The position numbers and the translations under genes are program-made. Positions 34,921-46,822 of a stretch of DNA of 64,000 nt are shown one piece after another. Below the pieces are notes generated by a model. The model did not search any database. It was not told the DNA's origin and saw nothing but the letters and a program-made list of their open reading frames with translations. The first letter of the stretch is position 1. Every line of letters starts with the position of its first letter. The stretch comes from Mercurialis annua (lineage: Eukaryota; Streptophyta; Magnoliopsida; Malpighiales; Euphorbiaceae). The stretch is taken from NCBI RefSeq assembly GCF_937616625.2, contig NC_065570.1, positions 71,513,665 to 71,577,664 of the forward strand. Direction: 5' to 3'.

Positions 34921-36591
34921 TAATAAGTTAAATTTAGTTGAGAGTAAACCTAAAAACAATAAAAAAATAAAGTAAAAATATAAATTTTTAAAAGTGAAGT
35001 ATTGAGTGCAAATAAATTTAAAAATGGAGTCTTTTATGTAAATTTCTTTATAATATTAACACAGTCAGTTCATTTTGAATATTAATGTTGAAAATTTAAA
35101 TTTGCCTCATGCTTTCCTTCTTTTTTTTTTTAAATGGATCTCATAACTAAAGGGCAATTACGCCGTGACTGGCGATGCTGATTGAGCAATTAGGTAGTCG
35201 TAAACAGGGGTTAAGTATGTGCAGACTGCAAATATAATGGCCACACCACTGACTTGTAATGGGTCCACCTTTTGAATTACCAAATTCTTTTTTATTTTTC
35301 ATTTTAATTATTGTTTAGCCTTCTCATATGCACGAGGAAAAATCCTCTAATTGGCCCTACAGTTTCAACCACTGAGGATTTTGTTTGTATCATGTTCAAT
35401 ATCTCCAAAACAGACTATAATTAAATTAAACAGCTTATAAATACATAATTCCTTTAAAAATTGTATTAGAATGTATGTACCTCTTTTATGCAGAAACAGA
35501 TACCTACCACATTGCAAAATATATCTTTAATTTATTCATTTAAATTATAAAATGATAATTTAACCAAAAAAATTTAAAATAATAGGTTAAAAAATAGTTT
35601 TGAATTTTTGTAAAATAAGTAATGTAAAAACTGAAAATTATCAAAAATAAGTTACGCGAGATTAAAGTAACATTATACTAAATATGGTTTCGGGCAAGAT
35701 CAATATAATATTATTAGTACAATTTGCTAATTAATTAATAAAATAGTAATTATTATAAAAAAATAGTAATTATTTTATATTTATTCAATATTATTTTATC
35801 CTGTTGGAAATGTTTTTGTTCAATAATTTTGTAATTTATAGTTACTGTTATCGCAATTTAATACTAATATTATTAAACTCATTTAACAAAATTTAATAAA
35901 TTTTGGCCCTTAGTAAGGTTTGAACTAGTACCTCAATTCTATGATAAAATTGATAGAAATATAAAATAATTATTAAAATAAAATAACCTGTTTTTAGAGA
36001 CTGGAAGCTTATATAAATTAAGAATATAATATAAATTAACTTCAATTATGCTCAAAATCATATAATTCCAACTGAATTTAAATTTAACAATTCTATATAT
36101 GATTTTAATTCTAATTCTAATTCAATAACATATTATAGTATAGATTATTCTTTTAACCCACTGAGCTAGTGTAATTTAAATAACTTAAAAAAATTAACGC
36201 CACTCTAAGTTAAATAAATAATTAGACTCCAAATATTTATTATCATTAAAAATTCTTCTTACATGGGTCGCATGCTTAGCATGCTGATTACTGATTATCA
36301 TAGTTGATGATGAGTATCAGTTCTTAATTTATTTAGTACTCCTATAGTAAATTATTCACATTCTTTAATATTATTCTGACCACATTTGACCGTTGCTAAC
36401 GGCGCTAATTTTCTCTCACTTCAACCGTTTCACTTACAGTGAATAAACAAAATAAATAAAATAATACTCCCAATAGGCAGCTCTGCTTGTCATTTTGCTG
36501 CACTTCTTGAAAACTAAAAAAAACTCTATCAGCTGAGTGTTTTTCGTTTCTCGCGGCGATTGTATTACACTGTAGCTGTTCCTTTTTTTAA
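34921..36591. other. Intergenic: DUF620 5' flank
   Basis: AT-rich spacer with no gene seen. The last few hundred bases should hold the DUF620 promoter. Confidence 0.4.
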
Positions 36592-36622
36592 TTATATTTT
36601 ATATTTACCTCTCTCTCTCTAC
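36592..36622 (+). promoter_or_regulatory. Probable DUF620 core promoter
   Basis: TTATATTTTATATTT (36592-36606) is followed at once by a CT repeat (CTCTCTCTCTCT), about 80 bp before the start codon. A TATA plus pyrimidine patch is a common plant core promoter layout. Position-based inference. Confidence 0.4.
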
Positions 36623-36686
36623 TCAACTAGCTCGTTCTCTGTGAGAGCACTCTGCATTTTCAGTTTCTAAGTGGCAGAATCGTAAA

Positions 36687-38404
36687 ATGGAGAGAAAACA
36701 AGGGTTCTTTTCAGCGCTAAAAGAGGAGGTTGTTAGAGGTTTATCACCGGCGAGAACCAGGTCCAGAGCGAAAAGTCCGGTAAGGAGTGCGTCGCCAATG
36801 TCCAGCTTATTAAGGAGGAGAAAAGGACATAGACATGGACATGGACACCACGCGGCTCATCCAGAGCCGGTGATTATACCGAGATCGGGTAGTTTAAGAC
36901 CGACTGAAGCTTTATCACCGTTAAAAGAAGGACCAGATCAAGACGACGGTGGAGATTCTAGAATGGAAGGGAGGTGGGGTCAGTGGATGAAAGGGCAGCT
37001 GTCTAGAGCACCGTCAGTTGCATCGTCGACTAATGCTTGTAGACGGTCCGATCTGAGATTGTTGCTTGGTGTACTTGGCGCACCGCTTGCTCCGGTGCAC
37101 GTTAGCACTACTGAACCTTTTCCTCACCTGAGCATCAAAGATACTCCGATTGTAAGCCCTTTTACATTTTTCTCTAATGCTGTATTACTCATTAATTAGT
37201 TAAATTGGTGTAGATTTAGTTGAAACGTAGAATATGATTGGAATAATCACTGGCCACAAGAAGAAGTAATGTGCATTATTTTATTTGTAATAATAATGAA
37301 TTTTGAAGGTAATTTTTCTGAGGTATGATTGCAGGAAACTTCATCTGCTCAGTACATATTGCAGCAGTACACAGCAGCTTCAGGAGGGCAAAGGATTCAA
37401 AACTCCATCCGTAATGCTTATGCAATGGGAAAGGTGAGGATGATAGCTTCTGAGTTTGAAACTGCAAACAAGGTTACGAAGAATCGTAATTCTTCCAAAG
37501 CTGCGGAATCTGGTGGCTTTGTTCTGTGGCAAATGAACCCAGATATGTGGTACGTGGAGCTTGCACTAGGCGGTAGCAAGGTTCATGCCGGTTGCAACGG
37601 GAAACTTGTGTGGAGGCACACGCCTTGGCTTGGTCCACATGCTGCAAAAGGTCCTGTGAGACCATTGCGCCGTGCTCTTCAGGTGATTCTTCTTTTTCTG
37701 TTTTGTTCACTCTAAGTAATAGCAAATGTGTAATCTTTCTGATTCGTCTTACTTATATTCGATTTGCTTCACAGGGCCTCGACCCAAGGACAACTGCAAG
37801 CATGTTTACCAATGCAAGGTGTATCGGGGAGAAGAAAATTAACGAAGATGACTGTTTTATCCTCAAGATATGTGCAGATCCTACAACTCTGAAGGCTAGG
37901 AGCGAAGGACCTGCAGAGATCATTAGGCACGTCTTATTCGGCTACTTCAGCCAGAAAACTGGGCTCCTAGTTCACATAGAGGATTCCCATTTGACTCGCA
38001 TCCAAAATAATGGCGGTGATGCTGTGTACTGGGAAACCACAATCAATTCATTTCTTGATGATTATAGGTCCGTCGATGGCATCATGATCGCTCATTCGGG
38101 TCGTTCTGTCGTAACACTTTTCCGATTTGGTGACACAGCAATGAGCCACACTAGGACCAGAATGGAAGAAGCATGGGCTATTGAGGAAGTAGCATTCAAT
38201 GTGCCAGGTTTGTCAATGGATTGTTTTATTCCTCCCGCAGAATTAAGATTTGCATCAATGAGTGAAACCTGCGAGCTACCTCAAACTCAGAGTCAGAGGG
38301 CAAAACCTCCTGCGGCTGCTGCAGCCTATCGCACGAAAGTCGCCTCATTGGATAGGTCTCGTGACAAATCTGTGAGCAATAACATGTGGAAGCCTGAGGT
38401 TTAG
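36687..38404 (+). CDS. DUF620-family protein
   Basis: Plant-specific family (Pfam DUF620) with no established reaction. Exons are 36687-37151, 37335-37682 and 37775-38404, all joined in phase 0 with GT-AG introns, giving 480 residues, a usual length. The N-terminus is basic and Ser/Pro-rich (SPARTRSRAKSPVRSASP), with a His-rich patch (HRHGHGHHAAH, about residues 48-58), and is probably disordered. The conserved domain runs from about residue 110 to 430 and includes QYILQQYTAASGG, the Trp-rich GGFVLWQMNPDMWYVEL and HSGRSVVTLFRFGD. No signal peptide or membrane helix is seen. It resembles Arabidopsis At1g27690 and paralogues. The function is not known to me. A foldback MITE plus tandem duplication lies about 330 bp after the stop codon. 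Confidence 0.92.
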
Positions 38405-38735
38405 AAAGTAAATTATCTCATGGCATGTTATTGCACAGCTAGGTTAGATGTCTAGTTAAATTATTACTGGACCAACCAATGAGTAGGCAAAAGGCGGTAG
38501 CATAGTTTGGAAAGTTTTGGCATTGAATCGATGTCGTCTCCTTTAATATGTAAATAGAGCTCAGTTATTGCGTATTTTCCGAGATTTTGGTTGAATACTT
38601 TGTATTCTCCAAGGAAGAATTCAAATATAGGCTCATCTCATCACTTGGGTTTATGGTAATTTTAAGATCTAACAGATGTTTGTTCTCCCTTTTGCATAGT
38701 GATATCTAATTTTAAACTAACTTGTATGGATTCCC

Positions 38736-39119
38736 AAATGTGTTAGATCAGCGAAAGTTGTGTGTTTTCTTGTGTAAATTGTGTTTTTAGGCAATATAAC
38801 AATTAAACACACGAGGATTTGGTGCTTGAAAGCGAATGGAATCCAATAGAGAGCTGGGAAACTTCTTGCATGGGACGAATATAATCGGATTGAAATTCTC
38901 TCAAGTTCATTTGAACTTGAGGGGGTCAAATGTGTTAGATCAGCGAAAGTTGTGTGTTTTCTTGTGTAAATTGTGTTTTTAGGCAATATAACAATTAAAC
39001 TCACGAGGATTTGGTGCTTGAAAGCGAATGGAATCCAATAGAGAGCTGGGAAACTTCTTGCATGGGACGAATATAATCAGATTGAAATTCTCTCAAGTTC
39101 ATTTGAACTTGAGGGGGTC
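38736..39119. repeat. 192-bp tandem duplication
   Basis: Two head-to-tail copies, 38736-38927 and 38928-39119, starting AAATGTGTTAGATCAGCG. They differ at only two positions that I can see, so the duplication is recent. The 3' part of the unit includes the left arm of the MITE at 39079-39282. Confidence 0.95.
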
Positions 39120-39282
39120 ATGTTCACGATCTACACCGTTCATTGTAAAATAAACGGTGTAAATTAATTTAATTGAAAATTGTATATTTTTAATGTATAC
39201 CGTTCATTTTATAATGAACGGTGTAGATCGTGAACATAATCTTCTCAAGTTCAAAATGAACTTGAGAGAATCCCAATCCTAT
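39079..39282. repeat. Foldback MITE, TCTCAAGTTCAT type, copy 1
   Basis: Hairpin of about 200 bp. TTCTCTCAAGTTCATTTGAA and CACGATCTACACCGTTCAT on the left pair with ATGAACGGTGTAGATCGTG and TGAACTTGAGAGAATCC on the right. A second copy lies at 46619-46822. Confidence 0.85.
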
Positions 39283-39342
39283 AGTTCATTACACTAAGCA
39301 GCCCTTTTCTTATTTTAAGACTTCCCATTAAAGCCGATATAA

Positions 39343-40012
39343 GGTCATCTCCAATAGTCCTTCATTTTATCATTTTAGTGTAAAAATTCTCTCCAATAGT
39401 ACTCTATATCCAACTCTATTGTAGTGTACTTTATTTTTTTACTCTATATATAGAGTCACTCTATAATATTGTGTCTTAAAATAGAGTACTATTGGAGATG
39501 AAAATAGAGTAGCTCTATTTTACTTTTGGTATTTTATGTTATTATAAATTTCATTATTAAATTTTTGTTAGTTTTTGTTACAATATAGTCCAAATAAGCA
39601 TGTTCTATTTAGTCGAAAATTTAAATATATTACATTTTAAAAAATAGATTTATAGTAATTAATTCACTAATTTATAAATAGAGTATATTTTGGTGTTTTT
39701 AATTATTTAATTAATATTTTTTTAATAAATTTAGTAATTTTATATATTTAAAAATATATGAACATTTAAAAAAACATTTTTAAAAATTTTAATAATGTAT
39801 CTAATTATAAATAACTATATGAATGTATTTTGTAAGTATAAATAATTTATAGGTGCAAGTGTAAAATATTTAATTAACTTATTGGATAGAATATGTTGAA
39901 AATATTATTATAGTATGAAAAAATAGAGTTAACTATTGGAGATGAAATATTGTAGCAGTGGAGTTTTAGTGTAAAATCTACACTATTTTGGCTTCAATTA
40001 TCGGAGATGCCC
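39343..40012. repeat. TIR element, GGNCATCTCCAAT ends
   Basis: Begins GGTCATCTCCAATAG and ends in the inverse (ATTATCGGAGATGCCC). Internal copies of the end motif are present (ACTATTGGAGATGAAA near 39479 and 39930). About 670 bp, AT-rich, no coding frame. Non-autonomous DNA transposon; superfamily unclear. Confidence 0.7.
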
Positions 40013-40755
40013 TAGTTGGTTATAATACCAAACTTTTGTATCAGGTAGAATTATTCTAATATTTACCTCAATATTTAGTTTCTTTCTCATCTGTGTAGCC
40101 AACTAAATATCTGTTGACATTCTGAACTTGAACTATTTCCTACGAGATCTGTTTTTTCCAAAAAAAAGAGATTTTTTTTTAATTTATTACTAGGATATAT
40201 CTAAACTATAATTCTACAACAGTAAAATACCTTCCATTAATAAATTTAAGTTATGTAAATCTGATAAATTATTATTTTTACTAAATACACATCACATTAA
40301 AGTTACACGCATGGACGAATCTTGAGTCAATGTTGCACTATCCCCTCTAAACAAGAATTATTAGTTGTTAACCAAAAAAAATTTGTACTTTTACACTCCC
40401 AATAATTTGTTTTTTTTTATTGTCCATACAATTGTTTTGCCATTTGCTATAAAAAAAAATTTAATTATTATTTATTTTTAATTTTTTATTGTCATTAAAC
40501 ATTTCATATAATTAACGAAGGTTTGTTTCATTGCAACAAATGCATAATTTTTTTTTGTTACACCCCATAAAGAAATTCTTGCTTCGTGTCTGGTTACATA
40601 TGACATCACATAAAAACCGACATAAATATCACATGGCACTTCTAAATGATAAAATAATAACCTAGTAAAAGTAAAAAAAAAAATTGCCTCATTAATTCAC
40701 TTGTTGAGAAAAAAGAAATTACTTGTTTTCCTTATTGCGACCTGGCGCACACCCT
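40013..40755. other. Intergenic, AT-rich, no gene seen
   Basis: AT-rich spacer with long A and T runs. No gene or repeat structure was recognised. Confidence 0.4.
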
Positions 40756-40800
40756 AAAGATAGATGGGCCTTCCTCTCAAAAAAAAAAGATAGATGGGCC
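40756..40800 (+). repeat. Tiny poly(A) retro-insertion with target duplication
   Basis: AAAGATAGATGGGCC occurs at 40756-40770 and again at 40786-40800. The 15 bases between are TTCCTCTC followed by A residues. The best reading is a retroposon insertion truncated to its last eight bases plus tail, with a target duplication of up to 15 bp. The insert end (CTCTC + A) matches the one at 16565-16610 read on the minus strand. Confidence 0.6.
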
Positions 40801-40873
40801 AAGTTTAACTTTTGGGCTGCCAAGAGTTTAGGCCTTTTCCTCAGTAAACCAAGTCAAACACTCCATTTAAGGG

Positions 40874-41440
40874 TCAAATACATTGATATCACTGAATTAT
40901 TAAATTTTATTAAAAATTATCGAATTTGAATTTATCTTTTTAGGATCATCAAATTTTAATTTTATTTTTTAAAAAAATTGTTTTAATCTAATTTTGATAA
41001 TGTCACGTCGACAGTTCAATTATACACCTTATAAGTTGTTATTTATTTATTGGAAAATTCTTACCTAAATCTAATACATGAAAAATTTATAAATCTATTT
41101 AATGAGATGTTAAGAAACTGAGAAGAAAGAAAAAATTAAGAAAAAAAATAAAAAATTATTTTAAATTTTTTAACACTTCATTGGAGGGAGGTCCATAAAA
41201 AATTCATGAACCAGGTTTAAGTTAGAGTTTTCTTTATTTTTAAAATAAAATATCTAATCTGGTAATTGCTACCGACATGATAAATATTCTTAAATTAAAT
41301 AGCTATATAAGCAAATTAAGATAAAAAAACTCTTTACAAAAATAAAATTAAAATTTGATGATCTTAAAAAAAGAATTAATACTTTAAATTTTTTAAAAAT
41401 AATTTGAGAGTTTAATTACCAAAAAGTATTTGATCCCTCC
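40874..41440. repeat. Foldback MITE, AT-rich
   Basis: The left arm (ATCATCAAATTTTAATTTTA near 40944) is mirrored by the right arm (TAAAATTAAAATTTGATGAT near 41342). Outer parts with ATTAAATT and CAAATAC motifs also pair imperfectly. About 565 bp, ends approximate. Confidence 0.65.
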
Positions 41441-42830
41441 TTTTGAAGAAATACCCGAACGAAATCATCTTAGACTGTGTATGTCCAGTTTGAACTTTCA
41501 ACGTTGGATTGCGTAAATAATGATGATCTTAGATACCCAATACAGTTACTTTCCACGCCTACTGTACAAACTAGCAACTAAAAAACTAAGGAAATACTGA
41601 TATAACCCATTAATGAAGATAGATTAGTGTTTGTTAAGTACGTTTATGCAGTAGCCGCATATTCTTGAGACCTTAAACTTCTGTACTTGCAACTCTTTTT
41701 TAATCTTATTTTGCAATCCTCTGCCAAATTATACTTGTGCTTTGAAGAGACAATGCTGTGGTCCCTTGCTCCTTTTTGTAAGTGGAGGATGAAACTCAGG
41801 ATTTTTGCTAATTAGAGGTTAATTAAGGTACATTTTGTTCTTTGATTATATCTGCTATCCAAGATATAGTACTAAACCCAAAGCAAATACGCCATATATA
41901 GTATGATGATTCAGGATTAAGCTAAGCTAGACAAGAACATGACAAATCTGTTTTATAATCTAAAGAAATGCTACGCACATATATCGGTAGAATGTGTGAT
42001 CAAATAGAACTAAAGGAAGCTTCCGCTCTTAATTCTATATGCGGTTTTACATATTTAATTAAGTCAGAAACTGGTATAATATTTCAGTTCATCGTAAGAT
42101 GGTAATATGTGCAGAGGTTTAATATTTTTGTTAAAGGCCCACCTTTCAGAGTGGCAAAGGCTAAATCCATTTGTAGGTTCCTACATTTTCAAAATTGTAT
42201 TTATTTTATTTTTTTCAAATCTCTATTTTCATCTAGTCCGCATATTCACTTTATTATGAAGTTAAGGTATATTTTGGACAAAACAGAAGAGTGCATTATA
42301 CTTTGGACAAAACAGAAGTGCGCATTAGATTAAATTTAAATGTACACCTAATTTGACATGTTGGCAAAATAATTAATCACATCATCAAAATTGAAGAAGG
42401 ATCATAAAAACAATTTGTTTAACTATATAAGAACATAACGAATAAAAAAAACCTTACAAATGAGATCATAGATAAATAAAAATTTGAGAGTTTGAGCTTT
42501 TTATTTTTTTGATGTGAGATTTTTTTAACCACTTAATAGTGAAGAAACACATATTCTAAATTCCGTCCATAAAGAATCCATTAAATTAAAAAAAAAAACA
42601 AATAGTAGGTGAATCTAATGAAAAATATATTTGTAAAAGGGACTAAATAAAAAAAAATGGAAAGTATAAGGACATTTTGATAAGTTAAGCCAATGGCAAA
42701 TGCATGAACTTGTAGCTTTTCATATTATATTTTCATGCGCCGCTGGTACCACTTCACCACTTATCAGCCACCCACTTAATTCCCGTTCATTGTTCAATCT
42801 TTATCTACAGAGAACCTCTACTCTAACCCT
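41441..42830. other. Intergenic: ARM/TPR 5' flank
   Basis: AT-rich spacer. A short tandem duplication of about 27 bases (TTTGGACAAAACAGAAG) lies at 42272-42327. No gene seen. Confidence 0.45.
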
Positions 42831-42846
42831 ATTTATATATATCCAT
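42831..42846 (+). promoter_or_regulatory. Probable TATA box of the ARM/TPR gene
   Basis: ATTTATATATATCCAT lies about 95 bp before the start codon, consistent with a TATA box and a leader of about 65 bases. Position-based inference. Confidence 0.4.
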
Positions 42847-42934
42847 ATATGCCATGCCAGCTGCCCGCAAACCCTAAAGCATGCATTATCAGATTTTCAT
42901 TTCTACCACTACCACTTAATTTGATAAAGCTACT

Positions 42935-44916
42935 ATGAGTACGGAACAATGTTGCAACAGTTCTTGCTGTTTCTTCTGTGCGATGAAACAGCAAGACTTA
43001 TCCCTCAGGCAAGCAGAAATAGCAAGCTGTTTCAAAGAAATGCCTCTTAAAGATGGCCAAGAACATGTTCTCGTTCTTAGTAGCCTGTGGAATATGGCTA
43101 TGACTCAGCCTGATGATCCCGAGTTCTCATCTCTCGGAATCTTCAACTGCATGGCTAGTTTAATCCAAAAAGGTATAAACGATAAAAGTTGGCTTCTCAC
43201 GGATCAAAACATTTATATTCCTTACTATGCAGCTCATATAATCGGCTCTTACACTATGAATAAGGTCGAGTTTGCTGAGAAAGCTGTTGAGTCAGGTGTT
43301 ATACGTCCATTAATGGATCTTTTAAGAGGAAAGATTACTTGGATAGAGCAAAGAGTTGCTGTTCGAGCACTTGGGCACTTAGCCAGCTACGAGAGAACTT
43401 TTTCAGCAGTAGCAGAATACGAACAAGAGCTAGTCGAGTTAACTGTCGAGTTAGCTTCTACTTGCCTTGATACTGTGTATGCTAATTTTGTTAAGGATTC
43501 GGATAAGAGACTGAAGTATCACAGTGAGTTGCTCACAAGAGGAATCGGTGGGATCGATATGGAGAACAGAAAAGCTGAGGAATGGGCTAGTCAAACACAG
43601 TGTTGGTCTGTTTATCTTTTAAATTGTTTTGCATGCAAAGAGAGGTGTTTAGATCTAATCTGTAAGCAAGAATTTTTAAAAGATTTGTGTGACATGTGGG
43701 GTGGGTTGTTGAATCATTCATCACCAGCTGGGATTGGACTGATTAGAATATTATGTTATAGTAAATTTGGAAGAATGAGAATAGCTGACTGTAAAGAAAT
43801 TATAAACAATCTCTGTAATCTCTCGAGATCTTCAGATGATTGGCAGTACATGGGGATAGACTGTCTTGTTCTACTTCTCAAAGATCAAGAAACGAGGTAC
43901 AAAGTTATTGAAATCGCCACCTTGTTTCTTGTAGATATAGTAGAGCTTAAAAGACTTGGCGAGAGAACAAATGTTGGTGAAGCAATTACAAAAGCACTTC
44001 TTTTAGACTACAAACAAAGCAATAAGTTGAATATAAAGAACAAAAATGTTCTAAAAATTCTCCAAGAAATAAGGGTTTTGAAGGTAGACAGAAAAAGAAG
44101 AGAGAAACTGATGTTGTCTGAAGAAAAAGCTGCAGAGAAAAGGGTTTTGGTTGGTTTAATAAAACAGCAAGCAAAAAAATTGTTTTGGCATGGCGATTTA
44201 GAAGCAGCCTTAGTGAAATACGATGAAGCATTAAAAACGTGCCCGTTAAGGTTACGGAAGGATAGAATGGCGATTCACAGTAACAAAGCTCAATGTCATC
44301 TGCTGTTAGGAGATGCAGATGCTGCTATAAGTGAGTCAACTCGAGCTCTTAGTTTGTCGAATCCAGCAAATTCTCACAGAAAAAGTCTTTGGAGAAGATC
44401 ACAGGCGTATGACATTAAAGGGTTAGCTAAAGAGAGCTTGATGGACTGTATAGTGTTTGTTAATCTCTGCATAAACACCAAGCGTGTAAAATTAATCCCG
44501 TACTATGCAGCACGTATGATCAGCAAACAAATGGAAGCCACGTGGCTTTTTGCAGGTGCTAAGTCAAAGGCATTAAGTGGCGTGCAAGAAGAGGATGGAA
44601 ATGACGAACACTCGCAGAAATATGAGGAAATTATGATGAGAATTATGATGGAGAAAAAGGGTATGATCAGTTGATTAAGTTAATTAATTAATCTTGATCT
44701 TCCTATCTTACATTTACTGAGCAAGTTTTTGTTTTTGAAACTCAGATTGGTTCTGTGAAATAATGTGGCCTGAATAATGTTTGATAAGTTTTCATTTGGA
44801 GTTTTTCAGGTCTGTCGACTATAAAGGAAGAATCATTCGCTGGAAAAGAAGGTAGCAAAAGAAAGGTGAATATGGCAAGAAAGGGAAGAACAGCTTTTGT
44901 GGCTGAATCAATGTGA
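42935..44916 (+). CDS. ARM-repeat / TPR-like protein
   Basis: Helical-repeat scaffold protein of unknown molecular role. Exon 1 is 42935-44660. I add a second exon at 44810-44916: the intron 44661-44809 has GT and AG ends, and the joined frame continues for 35 codons with a basic tail (GSKRKVNMARKGR) before TGA. The spliced protein has 610 residues. If the intron were retained, translation would stop at 44674 (579 residues). The N-terminus is Cys-rich (CCNSSCCFFC). Residues of about 50-330 look like ARM-type helices (AVESGVIRPLMDLLRGK, QRVAVRALGHLAS). About 405-515 hold three TPR-like units (KKLFWHGDLEAALVKYDEAL, SNKAQCHLLLGDADAAISES, LWRRSQAYDIKGLAKESLMD). The overall plan resembles Arabidopsis At5g43120/At3g50030. 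A second Met at residue 17 is a possible alternative start. Confidence 0.88.
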
Positions 44917-45196
44917 TGCAAAATTGGGTTATCTTGCTCGTCATAAATAGGTTAATTAGTGCAATTTTGTTTAGGTGGTGTCGTGGAATTGAAGTTTTTG
45001 TATTTTTGCCTATCATCATTTTGTGAATGGTAGAAGTTGGGATTTGGACATTGATGTTGATTTTACACTAAAGAGAAAAATGTTTATTTTTATTAATATG
45101 AAAAAAATCAATTCAAATTAAATATAGAGGTCGGATATATAAATACATATCAACTCACACACACGATTATTATGGAATAATTTCCCTTTAAAACTG
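44917..45196. other. ARM/TPR 3' flank
   Basis: Probable 3'UTR and spacer; nothing else is recognised. Confidence 0.4.
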
Positions 45197-45432
45197 AAAA
45201 ATTACTACATAGACTTTATTCACCACGTCATTTGTGGCGTGATTGAGTCAATCACAGTCTAACACGTTATTAATGTGATTGCATTGTTGCAATTTCGTTT
45301 GTTATTTTTTTACACTTTTTAATATATAGTAATATTAGTATTATTATGATCCCATTATTTTAATAACGTATTATAATATGATTGGCTATGTTCACAGATA
45401 ACGTGGTAGACTAAATCTATATAATAATTTTT
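45197..45432. repeat. Foldback MITE, TAGACTTTATTCACCACG type
   Basis: The left arm (ATTACTACATAGACTTTATT, CACCACGTCATTTGTG) is mirrored on the right (CACAGATAACGTGGTAGACT, AAATCTATATAATAATTTT). About 235 bp, non-coding. Confidence 0.7.
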
Positions 45433-46223
45433 TCTTCAATACTCTTTCTCATGCATAGGGTGACTGGGTGAAAAAAATCAATCCCCACATACATCTTATG
45501 CGGTTCGGGCTGAATTCAAACAATTTAAATTTTAGATTGCGTAAATGAATAAAATTCTCATATCATGCTAGATTTTATCTTAAAATTGATTGATATTATA
45601 TTGAGAGATTCAATTGACATGTAAATCACACAAACAATGCGAGATAATCTCATTTTAACAATTTTTACTTTCATATCTCTTCAATTCTTGCAGTTCAGAT
45701 GCATAAAAGCTAGCTTATTTAATAATTCATTTGATATTACATCATCAATTTTATAAAATTTAAAAAATAATAGTTAAATCAATTTTAAGTAACCTAAATA
45801 TTACTAAATAAATTTGATCATATGATCAATTACACGCTATTAATAATTTTTTTATTATTTTTCTTTAGATAATTAATAAATATTTAAAGCATAATATCCA
45901 CATCTTTTTAATTATGAAGTTCTATTATATATTTACATCACACGTTTGTTACATCAAATAATTTCTCTTTAAAAATTGATGTTCTTGCCATTTAGTCTGC
46001 ATTCGGTTTTAATCAATTCCTCCATACACAGCAAGAGATATTAGCGGAGAAAGTGATTGCTATTCGTAAAATTACGCACTTCTCTTCTACTTGACCGTGT
46101 CTTCCATTTTGAAGATAATATTGGTATAGAAGTGGGTTGTCAATAGGCTCGTATGTTTAGAGGCCTAGCCCAATAAGATGCCCACCAAGTTTAATACATA
46201 TACAGCATGTTACTTTTATGAAC
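45433..46223. other. Intergenic, no gene seen
   Basis: AT-rich spacer without recognised features. Confidence 0.4.
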
Positions 46224-46568
46224 AAAGGCTCAACGCACCCCCTGAACTTGTGACACGGGATCATCTAATCTAATTTATATTTTTTTGAGCAATTTACCCC
46301 AAAACTCTTCATTTTTGGGTCAAATAACCCCATAATTTATATTTTTATTTTAAAAACAGATTTAGGATAATTGTATCGTAACAATTAGGAAAGTATCTAA
46401 TTATTTTTTGCAGCCCTCACTTTCGATTTGTATTTTACGCGTTTTAAAAATACAATTATGGGTTACTTGACCCGAAAATGAAGAGTTTTGGGGTTAGTTG
46501 CTCAAAAAAGTATAAATTAGGTTAGATGATCCCGTGACACAAGTTTAGGGGGCGCGTTGACCCTTTAT
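46224..46568. repeat. Foldback MITE, GGCTCAACGC type
   Basis: About 345-bp hairpin. The left arm contains CTCAACGCACCCCCTGAACT and CACGGGATCATCTAA. The right arm contains TTAGATGATCCCGTG and AGTTTAGGGGGCGCGTTGA. Inner arms also pair (CCCAAAACTCTTCATTTT with AAAATGAAGAGTTTTGGGG). No clear target duplication. Confidence 0.82.
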
Positions 46569-46618
46569 TCTTACTTTTATTATCTAAATAAATTGTTTCT
46601 GACAATTCAAAAAGGAAA

Positions 46619-46822
46619 TAGGAATTCTCTCAAAATCAAATAAATTTGAGGGAATCCTGTTCACGATTTACACCGTTCATTATAAAATAAACTGGATAAA
46701 TTAATAAATTTTAAAAATATAATTTTAATTAAATTAATTTACCCGTTCATATAGAAATATAAACGGTGTATATCGTGACATTATTCCCCAAATTTATTTT
46801 GAACTTAGAAAATCCCAATCCT
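46619..46822. repeat. Foldback MITE, TCTCAAGTTCAT type, copy 2
   Basis: Same family as 39079-39282: TTCTCTCAAAATCAAATAAA, TTCACGATTTACACCGTTCA on the left and AAACGGTGTATATCGTGA on the right. More diverged than copy 1. Confidence 0.75.

Noticed and set aside
38717..39004. Minus-strand frame with an internal repeat
   Set aside because: It is a by-product of the 192-bp tandem duplication and has no known homology.
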